A DNA stretch of 64,000 bases from positions 11,592,121 to 11,656,120 of the forward strand of contig HG738137.1 of the NCBI GenBank assembly GCA_000499405.2. Direction: 5' to 3'. How positions within the stretch are numbered: the stretch's first letter is position 1; the number at the start of each line of letters is the position of its first letter. Under the pieces are notes generated by a model. It was not told the origin of the DNA. It did not search any database and saw only the letters and a program-made list of their open reading frames with translations. The translations under genes and the position numbers were made by a program. The DNA is from Onchocerca volvulus. Lineage: Eukaryota > Nematoda > Chromadorea > Rhabditida > Onchocercidae. This document shows, piece after piece, positions 38,069 through 48,469 of the stretch.

Positions 38069-38900
38069 TTATTTTACTTCTGATTCGTAGAGCAATGGAT
38101 TATTTTGTTTAATTTTTGTTTTGGTGTCTGGAATCTCGATGACTGATTTTTTGAATTTAAAGAGGACTTTTGTGTTCAGATTTCGTATCTTAATATTCTG
38201 ATTATTTGCAGTCCTTAATGATTCTGCCCGTTTATTAGCTGCCATCAGTTGTGTTTTTGACACATTATTTTTGTTTCAGTTGTTCTGAATTCAAATCATA
38301 CTGCGTATATTTCAGTCTTCCATCTTTGTATTCCCTTTTCGTGTATTCTAGAAGTCATCAATGTGTTTCTGGATCTGTACTAATGGTTCTTCATATTTTA
38401 AATTTAATTTCAATTCTTTTTCTTTGCCAGAATCTCTTGGAATCATTGTAAAGATTCTTTGCATATTTTCAACTCAATTTGTAATCCATTAGTTTCATTC
38501 ACACAATAGTGACTATCGAGTTCATTTCTTGACGATCCAGCTTTTTCGTTCAGAATCTTTATTGCTCTTGTCTGCAAAATATTCGATTTGAATTTTCGGT
38601 TCGGTGATTCTGCTTTCTTCAGAATCTTTATTATTTTCGAGTATACAATATTTGGATTTTATTTTTTGGTTTGGCGCTTCTGCCTTTTCATTCAGAATCT
38701 TTATTGTCTCGTGGAACCAGCTGCTCATCTTTTTGCTGTAGGATATATTCCGTGATCTACCCATCTCTTCCGACATCGTCGTATTGATTATTAAATTAAC
38801 AGTTGGGACTTTACTGATGCATCCCCTTCCTGCTATCATAGGTTTAAGTTTTGTATGGATCAAAGAGAATCTTAACTTTAGATGTCGAACTTTTCCTAAT
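38069..38900 (-). pseudogene. Disrupted coiled-coil gene, copy 1
   Basis: Minus-strand frames, in order, contain MIAGRGCISKVPTVN, MSSWFHETIKILNEKAEAPN, and downstream MSKTQLMAANKRAESLRTAN with FKKSVIEIPDTKTK. The frame is broken at several places. A roughly 140-bp internal tandem expansion (38530-38690, repeating CAGAATCTTTATT with TGCTTT) inserts repeated KDSE-type residues, and a shared one-base shift occurs in an A-run near 38270. The family is not recognised; charged heptad-like stretches suggest a coiled coil. Confidence 0.5.
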
Positions 38901-38904
38901 TAGA

Positions 38905-39960
38905 TGAATTTGAAGGTAGTCAGTGCGAAATTGTTGTTTATATTGCCTATTTTTTAATATTATTATTCTTTATGCGATTAAGTTCAATTTTCTTGCTGAA
39001 TTTTTCAGTGCTCTCCTGCATAGTCACTATTTTTTGTTCCTGTTATTCAATGTACAATGTTTCCTATTAATTTTACGGGCTAGTCGTTCTTACACTTCTT
39101 TTAAAATTTTTCCAGTTTGGTAGTAAAGAAACAAGAGTTTGCAACTTTAGCTTTTATTAATTCAACTGGATTGTTTTATCGGCCAATCTGTTTCATTCAT
39201 GATATTTGATATACGATTATTCCTTGATCAATGGATGCATTATCTGGGTGATCCGAAGTTATGAGATATTTTGCCTGTGCTAATTCCAAGTGCCCGATCT
39301 TTTCTTTCTTTTATTTGTTTTTTTCTATTTGTTATGTTACACTATCCTCCGTGATCGTTCACTGATCCCAATATGATTTGTCGCAGTTGTTGTTATTTTT
39401 GTATATTTTTGCGTTATCCCTTAAAAAGGATTTGAAATGAGCATTGGAGGAGTATTGCTGTCAAACTGTGAGCTACGCAACAGCAAGTATACATGAACAA
39501 ACAAATTTTATAATAATATTAGAAATATAAGCATAAGCCAACAAAAATATGTATAAACATGCATGCATAACAATTATGAAGCATGTGTCAAGTATAAAAA
39601 TCAAAATGGAAAAATTTCCAGTAACTTCAATTCAACTTTACAATTGAAGTAATTGTCACGAGATGTAGTTTTTGATCGACAAAACTGAAGAGAACTAAGT
39701 GATCATTTTCGAAAGAATATGCAAATCAAAAATTCATTGAACAATTTCTATTTGAGTGATACAAATTTTTGATCTTTTTTTTTTTTTTTTCTCGATGTCT
39801 ATATTTCATTACTTGATCTTTAAAGAATTTCTATAATTTTATAATTCATAATGCACCTAATCTTATGAAATTAAAGTAGAATTTCAACTTGTCGGAAAAA
39901 AATTAGTCAATTAAATTAGCAATTGCTTGGATTACAATTTTGTTAATTTTGTTATTTCCA
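38905..39960. repeat. Long dispersed repeat block X, copy B
   Basis: Partner of 34022-35165 (see landmarks there). It abuts the end of the disrupted coiled-coil gene, whereas copy A abuts the 47-bp array, so the blocks have been rearranged between copies. Confidence 0.8.
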
Positions 39961-40136
39961 ATGCAACATATCTAGGATTTGTATGAAACTAAATTTTTTT
40001 TTTTATAAAGGAAACTTCATATGATACTAAGCGTTATGAATATTAAATCTTCTGAAAATAAGAATAGGCATATGTTGCGTTTATGCAGTTTGCGAGTAGT
40101 CACTTTTTTTTTCGCTTGCTACGTGAATTACTTGCG
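39961..40136. other. Short spacer, nothing recognised
   Basis: AT-rich, no feature supported. Confidence 0.5.
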
Positions 40137-43100
40137 ATGCCTCTAGAATACGATGACAAATACCGTCAACAGGAATTTATTCGTTGTAAATATCAATGAA
40201 GCTGTATTATTGACAGGCTTTAAAATTGCAAAAAAAAAAAAAAAAACTTATTGTAGATGAAGTTGAATTTGAAAGACAAATTAATGAAATATTTTTTAAT
40301 ATTTAATTTACAAAATTAGCAATTCCTCCGTATTAATTATCAAAGTTACCATTCATAGTTTTTATTATAATTTTTAATTTCTATTGAGTGATATTGTGAC
40401 AGAATTTGAGTTTCTTTTGCTATCGGACTTTATTTGTATGGAAATTCTTCTTGCTTCGATGTCGCATGAGAACCCGTTTCGGAAGCTAGCTTACTGTCCT
40501 TTAATTTATCTTTCCTACTCCTTGATTTCCCGGAACTTTCCAATGACCTGTAAATTTTTTCCGCTTTAGAACTTAAAATAATGTCTAATTCTTTTGTGTC
40601 AAAGAAGTAAACAAAGTAACGCTACTTACTTATAAATATAAAATTTCTCAATTAAACAAAACAATACGTTATCTGCGTCATCTGCGTGTCTTCTTGTGTT
40701 TGTTCATTTCGGAGACTTTGTATTTGTGTTTTGCTTATTGTCAACTTCTGAAATGCTTAATTAAATGTGAAATTAAGCCATATTAAGTTAATTTTAATTC
40801 TAATTTAAACTGAGTGCAGATCAAGTAAGGATGGGGAACAAAAACAGTTGAATAATTTGAAAAAAAGTGATCTTAAATATTCAATTTCAGAAAAATAATA
40901 CTAAGATGCGACGATTGCAAGATCGGAATTCATTTTATCCAATTTTTCATTTTTTTTTCTCTAATTCACATTGTACGTATGTTTGTTATTTTTTGCTAAA
41001 ACATAAATTGGAAACGATTAAATGAATTGAATTCGATTCTATTAATAGCTTTCGAAAGAATTTTATTACATTTTCCTCATTTTTCTGATCGTCATCTGCA
41101 CTTTCTGAAAAGTATCATTTAGAAAGAATCAGAAAAGGTAAATATTTTATCAACATGGCTAAATTCTATGCTGCTCTTATATTTTTTTTTTCTTTTGCAA
41201 TATTTTTTTCATCTGAATTTTCTATACTAAAATTTGTAAAAGATGAAACTTTAGAAGTGTGAATATTTAAAATTTTTACTTTTATTAGTTGAGGATTTAT
41301 TCTGCTGATTCTCACTTTTACGTTCGAATTCAATCATCGTCGTTTTTTCGACAGTTGGTTTCTTAAGTAATTTTTAAAAAAAAGGATCGATTTTCTATTA
41401 AAATGAATTTTATGAAAATTGACTTCCTGCTCAACCTTTTGCTTCGATATCTCATAAATGAGTGGGAGATTGAAAAATGATCTGAATCTGAACTAAACAT
41501 GTATCAATGAAATTCTTCCATCTTTTGCTTTCTTTTCCATCTAAGTGCGAATGCTTTTTAATATATCAATGCGACTTTTTTTTTTTTCGCAAATTTGCGA
41601 CACTTTTTATTTTTCAAAAAAATAGTAAAGCAAACTTTATCTACTGCTGTTGGTTGTGGCACTGAATCTGCGGTCTTCATTGAACTCTGTCCTTTCTTGT
41701 GCTGTAATAATCGAAGATTCTTGTAATTAATTTAAGAATAATTTTCTAAAAAGTTATCCCAATTTTCTGAAATATATGAAAGCGTTACAAAGAGCATTTG
41801 ATTCGACCGTAAATAATAATGAAAAAATATAGAATGTAGCAATTTCAAGATTTTTAAGAAATTTTTATTCTTTCTAAATCAGAAGTTTTGGAATTTTATA
41901 TAGAAAAAACAAATGGATATCATTATTCACGTTGTTAGTAACAGTTAGACAGATCTTCACATTTCCATATGGTTTTTTAATTAGCATGATTTTCTAATTA
42001 TTTACCATCTTCCCTTCCCCTCCTTCCTGATTATTCCGGGTTCGAAAAAAAACTGGTGAAATATTTTTCACGAAAATTCATCTCTGACGTAGTCAATAAT
42101 GACTTTTGCAAATATTTATTTTGAAAAAAGAAATTTTTTTGAATGAATGAAGTGAATAATAATTGAAAAAAGCAAACTTACTTCACTTTTTGTATCAACT
42201 GAAAATAATAAATAACAGTATTTGGTGACTTTTGTAAGAAAAAAAAAAAAAGAAAAGCATGAAATTAAAATAAAATTCCAGGAATTATGATTTCAACCCA
42301 TTATCTGAAAAAGATACTAAAGATCAAATTGTAGCTCACGTCATATCATTACTTCCAGGAGGACACGGATGATCAATTAATTAGATTATTGATAATGCTC
42401 GGAAGTTTTTTCAAATTATCATTTTATACAAAGATGGGGTAAAGGAATGGCTTTGACAAAATTATGCCTAATGAATTTTACAACAAATCGATTGTATCAA
42501 AAAAATATTCCCACAGAAATTTCCAATTTGTGAAGATCTGAAGCTTTCAGAATTGAATGAATTTCAATTTAATGTGAACTCTTTTCTTTTTGATCATAAT
42601 TATTTAACTAATTGTTGTTCAAATTATGCAAAAATTCAAGTCTGTCAAACAACTGATAAACAATTTTGGAATTATTGGATTCTCCTGAATATTTTGATTT
42701 ATCAAACTATCAGACAATTACAAATAAGAATTGAAACCAGCACATATTTTGTGAAGCCAGATAATATTAAACCAGCCGATTGCGGAAATATCGGTTGTTT
42801 TTGTAATACAAATTCATTTGGTTTTTGGCGTTTGCGGAACGTTTTACGAAAAATGGAGGACTTCAGACATGAATGTTAACAAACATGATCGTTAAAAGTT
42901 TATTTGAAAAAATTTTAGAAAATTGCAAAAGAAAAAAAAAAAAAAACGAACTGGTTGTTCCGAGCAATATGCTTTCCTGTGGTTTAATTTGTTTCTTTTT
43001 CTTCATGCATGTCGCAATTGAAACAAAAATGAGTAAGCTTGCAAATAGCACTTGCTGAAATTCATTTTTGAATTCATTTCAAATATTTCGAAATTTCCTT

Positions 43101-44044
43101 GAATTTCATTTGAAGCATTTTGATGAAAATCATCGCGAAATCTTCTCTTATCCCCCTCTTCTAATAATGGTTAACCACCCAGTTTCACTGCAGAGTTAAG
43201 ATCAATAGATCAATCTGATCGTTCCTTCTGAAAACTACATCTTTTATTCCGGCAAATTTGAATTTTCAAAATCATAACTACTCTATGCTTTCTGAAAGTC
43301 TTGAGAAAAGAGATCAACATGTAACTTTTTGGAATTTCTGGACTACTGTAAAAGAGAATGCGAAAATAAAACTTCAAATAGTAAAGGCCAATGAAAACAT
43401 TCATAAGCAAATAATTTCAAATTATTTAAAAAAGCTGATGGCTTTGTTCAGTCAATAATTTATACTTCTTAGATTAGCTAAATAATTTTTATTATTTTAA
43501 TGAGGCTTTTTATTTTATGGTCAGGATGATGTCCATGTCATAAAAAAAGAAATAATTTGAGAAAGACAAATTTTATTTCATTTTCAAAATTTGTATTTTT
43601 TATCCCAAAATATTGAGAAATATTCTTTTCGGCAATCACAACAATGGATGTCAAAATCTGTTAAATGATTAGAGTCAAAAAGTTATTTTAAATTAATTGA
43701 TTTAATAAATCTTGTTTTCATTTTGTTTATAATACTATAAATTGTTCAAATTTGTATCTATCTTTTTTTTTCCTTTTTGATGCTCTGACAGATGCTCGGA
43801 TTGACGAGCAAACAGGTGGAGCGAAATTTTTGAATGAAAGCGAAAATTCTAAGATTCCACAGCACTTCAGAACAAATTATTACTGCCGGAAGAATTTATA
43901 CGTAAGTTAAAAGAGAGAAATTCATACGTAGAAAAATTCATACGTAAACATTCTGTGGAAGCAATGAATAACTTCCAATGAGCATCGCAGAGACGAACCA
44001 GCCGCCTTCAAAGAATTATATTGAAAAATGATCGGAAATGTTAA
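40137..44044 (+). CDS. Possible small spliced gene (about 70 aa), weakly supported
   Basis: Three pieces with fitting splice signals and phases: 40137-40185 (ATG start, MPLEYDDKYRQQEFIR, donor T|GTAAAT), 43792-43901 (acceptor GCTCTGACAG, ARIDEQTGGAKFLNE ... YYCRKNLY, donor GTAAGT), 43991-44044 (acceptor CATCGCAG, RRTSRLQRIILKNDRKC, stop). An optional phase-compatible exon is 41626-41703. The intron of 3.6 kb is long. A separate orphan exon-like frame at 42282-42372 (acceptor ATTCCAG, ends HVISLLPGGHG, stop) does not fit the phase. No family is recognised. The basic C-terminus would suit a small ribosomal-type protein, but that is only a guess. Confidence 0.25.
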
Positions 44045-45775
44045 AAATATTATTTATTATATTCTGTAAATTTCATTTTTTATTCCTCAATTTGATGAAT
44101 ATATTTTTTCGTATATAATATTTTTAAATCTCTAATAAATTTTGCAATTTTAATAACAGTGATTTATAAAAAAGAAAACATATTATGATAATTTACCAAT
44201 ATTTTAATGCAATTGATTAAGATTAAGGCTTTTTAATTCTTTGATACAATGCATCGATAATCTAATAATCATTCAACGGATAAACAAGAAGTACTAAAGA
44301 TCAAGCGGCATGATATAGTTTCCCTTGCCAAAAGAATAAACATGTTTATCACCAAAACGCTCCAATTAACGAGTACAATAAAGATTGATGCAGCAACAGG
44401 TATTTTCCGGACAGCTCAAAGTGACATAACGTATCGACAATCCGACAATTCAGTTAAACAGTATTCTTCTCTACCAGCGACAAAGGAAAGAATAACCCAA
44501 ATTAATTTGCCTGGATATTTTTTTATAATTGTTTATTATAAAGAATCACTCTTTGATCAATCAATAAAACTTTTTTCAACATAATTCTCTCTGTCACATA
44601 AGACACAAAAAACCTCTCCACACCCATTGTTGACCTAAAATATATTTTGTGTGGATTTTTTAAGAATGTATTTACTAATGGTTCATTATTTCGATCTAGC
44701 CGAATCACAATAGCAAGAATTAAGCACCAATCCAACCAGACTACAAACCAAATTACAAACTATCAGATTTTTTCCCCAAACTAAAAATATGCTTTTTTTT
44801 TCAATAAGGAACTGAATTTTGGCAAGCAGTAGATAAAACCGAATAGAACTAATGAATTCAGCAACGCAATAAACCTGTAAGCACAATAATTATTAGATTT
44901 CCGTATTTTCTCAAAAAAATGCGGGTGCTTTTCTAATTTTTGAAATGCAAAATGCAAGAATTTGTAGTCAGAATATTATATTATTTCTGTATATTTTAGT
45001 GCTGATTATTTTCTTAATTTAACCAACATATTATTTGTAATTAAAAAATATAGTATTAGAGAATATTAGTCTTCTATTTTCTTTTTTTTATCCGAGTTAT
45101 TTTTCAAACATCAATTTAATGTAATTGAAAATGCTTGCATTTGACTACTTAATAAATCAAGTTCAAAGATAAATGGCTGCAAGCACAGGTTGAAACAAGT
45201 CAATTTTAAGGTTTGACAACATAAAACGCAAAAAATTACACCTAACATATATTTTTGCTTCAACTTCTGTGTTTTCAATCCCTATTATTAGCATTTGCCG
45301 ACTAATTGATTATTTAGTATTTATTGATCACTGTTTGTTTCTTTATTGTGTATTTATATGTTTTTTATCAAGTTTTTAGCGACTGCAGTTATTGAGCTAG
45401 TGCTATTTTTTTAATTTAGGAATTTTTTCTAAGAAAAAAAAAATTAAAAAAACCAAAAAGATTCCTTAACATATCTTGCGTCATTTATTATCCATTTATA
45501 ATAACTGTTGAAATTTCGTTAGTTTTAAGAAGAGACAATTGAAAATGTTTTTTTATTTAAAGAGTGTTTTTTAATTTTCTTATGTGCTTCTTTTAAAAAC
45601 ATGCGACCTATTTTTATATAACCCATTTTATTATTATTTTTTACCTTCTTTGTTTTAAAAAATTTACCTTTTTTTCACAACAGAGCAATTATATTTGCTT
45701 TTATTAAGACGACATAATTATGAGAGTTGCAAGTCAGCATGTAAATATAAAAATATAATTCATTAAATATACTAG
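44045..45775. other. Spacer; one inverted repeat copy, otherwise nothing supported
   Basis: AT-rich. The 80-aa open frame starting at 44342 begins inside the inverted repeat copy at 44325 and is not convincing. Confidence 0.5.
44325..44385 (-). repeat. Inverted solitary copy of the H2B-upstream repeat
   Basis: Reverse complement reads TTAATTGGAGCGTTTTGG, then TGATAAACATGTTTATTC, then TTTTGGCAAGGG. It matches the left end of the array at 37790, including the TTAATTGGAGC flank. Confidence 0.8.
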
Positions 45776-46297
45776 ATGTGGGCGAAAGATGAAAGATGTC
45801 AAATAGCGCCAAGTCAATTACTGTAAGCTTTGTCTTATGAGTTTATTTAGTTAATTTAGGCCTTTTCGAAATTCTCCTGATACTTTACCCGCACAACATC
45901 AAGGTAAGTTGTAGTCATCATTGGTATTCTGATAATTAGCAACTGAATGAGGAAGATTTTATTGCATAATTATATCACATTCTTTTATCAATGATCATTA
46001 AAAAAATAGGTTGGACTGTTGTAATGCAAGTGTTGCAAATCTTACAATATGTCATGCTGAATACATTTCCAACCTACCCACATTTAGCTTACTCTTCCTT
46101 CGGCGATCATTGTTTGTCAGCGGGTATGAAATGATCTGATACGCAATCTCACTCTAATTAATCTTACGTCGGCAGTAAAATTTGATTCCAATTTGATATT
46201 ATCAAGCAAAATCAATATGCCTAATTCATGCAGTCCAAAATAACTCCAATCAATTTTATTCATTGCAGAAGAAACATTGAAGAAGACAGGAACATAA
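45776..46297 (+). CDS. Small spliced gene of unknown function (about 77 aa)
   Basis: Exons 45776-45822, 45860-45903, 46010-46123, 46269-46297, each with good GT/AG sites (CT|GTAAGC, TTTAG|G, G|GTAAGT, ATAG|G, G|GTATGA, TTGCAG|AA) and consistent phase. The product starts MWAKDERCQIAPSQLLPF. Its middle holds a hydrophobic stretch (WTVVMQVLQILQYVMLNTF) and it ends LSAEETLKKTGT. The three short introns (37, 106 and 145 nt) agree with real splicing. A stop precedes the ATG in frame directly after a TAG acceptor-like site (ACTAG), so either ATG 45776 is the start or further exons lie upstream. No family recognised. The last part lies inside the segmental duplication, whose border is six bases into exon 3. 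It converges on H2B copy 2. Confidence 0.5.
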
Positions 46298-46312
46298 TTC
46301 TATACAAATACA

Positions 46313-46603
46313 ATGAACATGGCGGTATTCAGTAGAAGATTGGTTGATAAAAGGCTTAGAAGAAAGAACAACATTGTGACTTTCAAAATTCCAAAATGTC
46401 CATCAAATACATCAAAAACGTCAAAAACGAAGATCATAACTATCAAATTAGAAAAATCAAAACAATCAAAATTATTTCCAAAAAAAAAAACAAAAAAAAA
46501 TGAATTTTCTCAAAAGACTTTCTTCCTCATTAAGAACTGCGCTTCTAACAAGAAGAATGAGGATGAGATCACTTCCAGAAAATCTCAAACTACTGTGCAG
46601 TAG
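46313..46603 (+). other. Basic 96-aa open frame, second copy
   Basis: Same as 36638-36928, lying 15 nt past the stop of the 77-aa gene and in its frame. It overlaps the H2B copy 2 coding end by 14 nt. Uncertain. Confidence 0.25.
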
Positions 46604-47169
46604 TCTTAGATTTTGCAATATATCTGGTAAGAGCTTTGGTCCCATTTGATACAGCATGCTTTGCCAATTCGCCTGGTATGTTAAGTCGGACAGCAGTTTG
46701 AATTTCATTCGTCGTAATGGTCGAATGCTTTTTATGTTGCGACAGGCGACTTGCCTCTTCGGCAATACGTTCAAAAATATCGTTTACAAACGAATTCATG
46801 ACTGACATTGCTTTCGAAGAAATGTCTGTAAAAGTAATAGATTCATAAAATAATTTAAGGCCAAGTAGGAGGAAAAAATTTACATTCATATTTGTTCGAT
46901 AATATATCAGAAATTTTATTTTTCCATGTTTTAAAGATTCGAATGTTTTCCCCTCCTTCTATTGTAGTTCTTCGTCTATTTTGCAAGTTTAATCATGTTT
47001 CTGTACAAACCAAAATCATACGTATATCGGGATGAATCTGTTTCAAGACACGATAGATATAGGGAGAGTATGATTCCTTATTTCGAGATTTCCGCTTCTT
47101 ATCACTACTGCGAACTTTTTGCAGTTTCTCAGTTTTCTTTTCTCCCTTAGCAGATGACTTTGGTGACAT
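46590..47169 (-). CDS. Divergent histone H2B with an intron, copy 2 (127 aa)
   Basis: Minus-strand exons 47169-47022 and 46825-46590. The predicted protein is identical to copy 1 (Arg117, Asn110, SPKS start, SKTTAQ tail), as are the intron and the trans-splice-like acceptor 18 nt before the ATG. Complete identity of the introns as well as the exons shows a very recent duplication or conversion rather than selection on the protein. Confidence 0.92.
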
Positions 47170-47471
47170 CGTTTTGGCAATTCTTTACTGCGAAATATAA
47201 GAGATCTGAAGAAATAAAAACATTCTTAATGAAATCAAAAAACTATCAGCTCTCATTTCCCTTCTTGACATGAACAAGCATACATAGTTTAACTGTATTG
47301 TCAATCTAAACCCCAAATTGTTGCTATATCGAAAAACTGTATTGATTTAAAAATGTCTTCAGCAGCGAAATCCTCACCTTTTAAATCCTTCGCAAGCTCC
47401 TCCCCTTACCTTGATCTCCAATTTTGTCTTTCATAATTGGTTGATCTCACTTTGTCTGTCTGTTAATTGGA

Positions 47472-47620
47472 GCGTTTTGGCGGTAAATGTGCTTGTCCTT
47501 TTATTTATCGTCTTAGCGGTAAACATGTTAAACATGTTTGTCGTCTTGGCGGTAAATATATTTATCGTTTTGGCGGCAAACATGTTTATTCTTTTGGTGG
47601 TAAACATGTCTATCGGCTTG
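47472..47620. repeat. 23-24-bp repeat array upstream of H2B copy 2
   Basis: Same array as 37797-37945 at the 9675-bp offset. Confidence 0.85.
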
Positions 47621-47743
47621 TTGTCCCCTTGAAAGTATCTTCGCGACTCTCGATTTTAACACTCCGTGTTTACAGTAATTGGACTTTTTCGACATTCCCG
47701 ATCGGAAGAAAATTGAGACCATCAGGAGGAAGAATTCGTCAAT

Positions 47744-48450
47744 TTATTTTACTTCTGATTCGTAGAGCAATGGATTATTTTGTCTAATTTTTGTTTTGGT
47801 GTCTGGAATCTCGATGACTGATTTTTTGAATTTAAAGAGGACTTTTGTGTTCAGATTTCGTATCTTAATATTCTGATTATTTGCAGTCCTTAATGATTCT
47901 GCTCGTTTATTAGCTGCCATCAGTTGTGTTTTCGACACATTATTTTTGTTTCAGTTGTTCTGAATTCAAATCATACTGCGTATATTTCAGTCTTCCATCT
48001 TTGTATTTTCTTTTCAGTTCCCTGTCGTTTGTTTTAAAAGTCATCTATAGGCTTCTGGATTTGTACTAATGATTCTTCATATTTTTTATTTAATTTCAAT
48101 TCTTTCTTTTTCTTTGCCAAAATCCCCTTGAACCATTGTAAGGATTCTTTACATATTTTCAACTCATTTTGTAATCCATTAATTTTATTCACGCAATATT
48201 TGGATTTCATTTTTTGGCTTGCCGATCCTGCCTTTTCATTCAGAATCTTTATTGCCTCGTGGAACCAGCTGCGCATCTTTTTGTTGTAAGGGATAGCGTG
48301 ATTTTCCCATCACTTTCAACATCTTCGTATTGATAGTTGAATTAATAGTCGGAACTTTACTGATGCATCCCTTTCCTGCTATCATAAGTTCAATTTTTGT
48401 ATGGGTCAAAAAAAAAATCCTGACTTTAGATGTCGGACTTTTCCTAGCTG
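47744..48450 (-). pseudogene. Disrupted coiled-coil gene, copy 2
   Basis: Minus-strand frames contain MIAGKGCISKVPTIN, then, after a 2-base deletion relative to copy 1 near 48290, MRSWFHEAIKILNEKAGSAS and NGLQNELKICKESLQWFKG with KKKELKLNKKYEESLVQIQ. After a stop the frame resumes with KYTQYDLNSEQLKQ and, one base shifted, SKTQLMAANKRAESLRTAN. This copy lacks the tandem expansion of copy 1 but has its own frame breaks, so both look non-functional or have uncertain exon structure. Family not recognised. Confidence 0.5.
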
Positions 48451-48469
48451 GATGATTTTGAAGAAATAA

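Larger units (their letters stand above)
36341..38334. repeat. Segmental duplication, copy 1 (near-identical core)
   Basis: Matches 46016-48009 at a constant offset of 9675 bp. Only about four differences were noticed by eye over 2 kb (for example 36351 A/G, and C/T changes near 38107, 38223 and 38256). It carries the 3' part of a plus-strand gene, the H2B gene and the repeat array. To the right of 38334 the two copies remain alignable to about 38900/48450 but with many changes and indels. Confidence 0.95.
46016..48009. repeat. Segmental duplication, copy 2 (near-identical core)
   Basis: Partner of 36341-38334. Because this copy joins smoothly to exons 1-2 of the plus-strand small gene, it is the more complete version and is probably the source. 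Confidence 0.95.

Noticed and set aside
37736..38112. Overlapping plus-strand open frames of 73 and 106 aa with repeated GGK/VLAVN motifs
   Set aside because: They translate the 23-24-bp repeat array in different frames; the periodicity comes from the DNA repeat.
42553..42879. Plus-strand 108-aa frame with several Cys
   Set aside because: It starts with a normal ATG, but no splice context, domain or compositional support was found; length alone is possible by chance.
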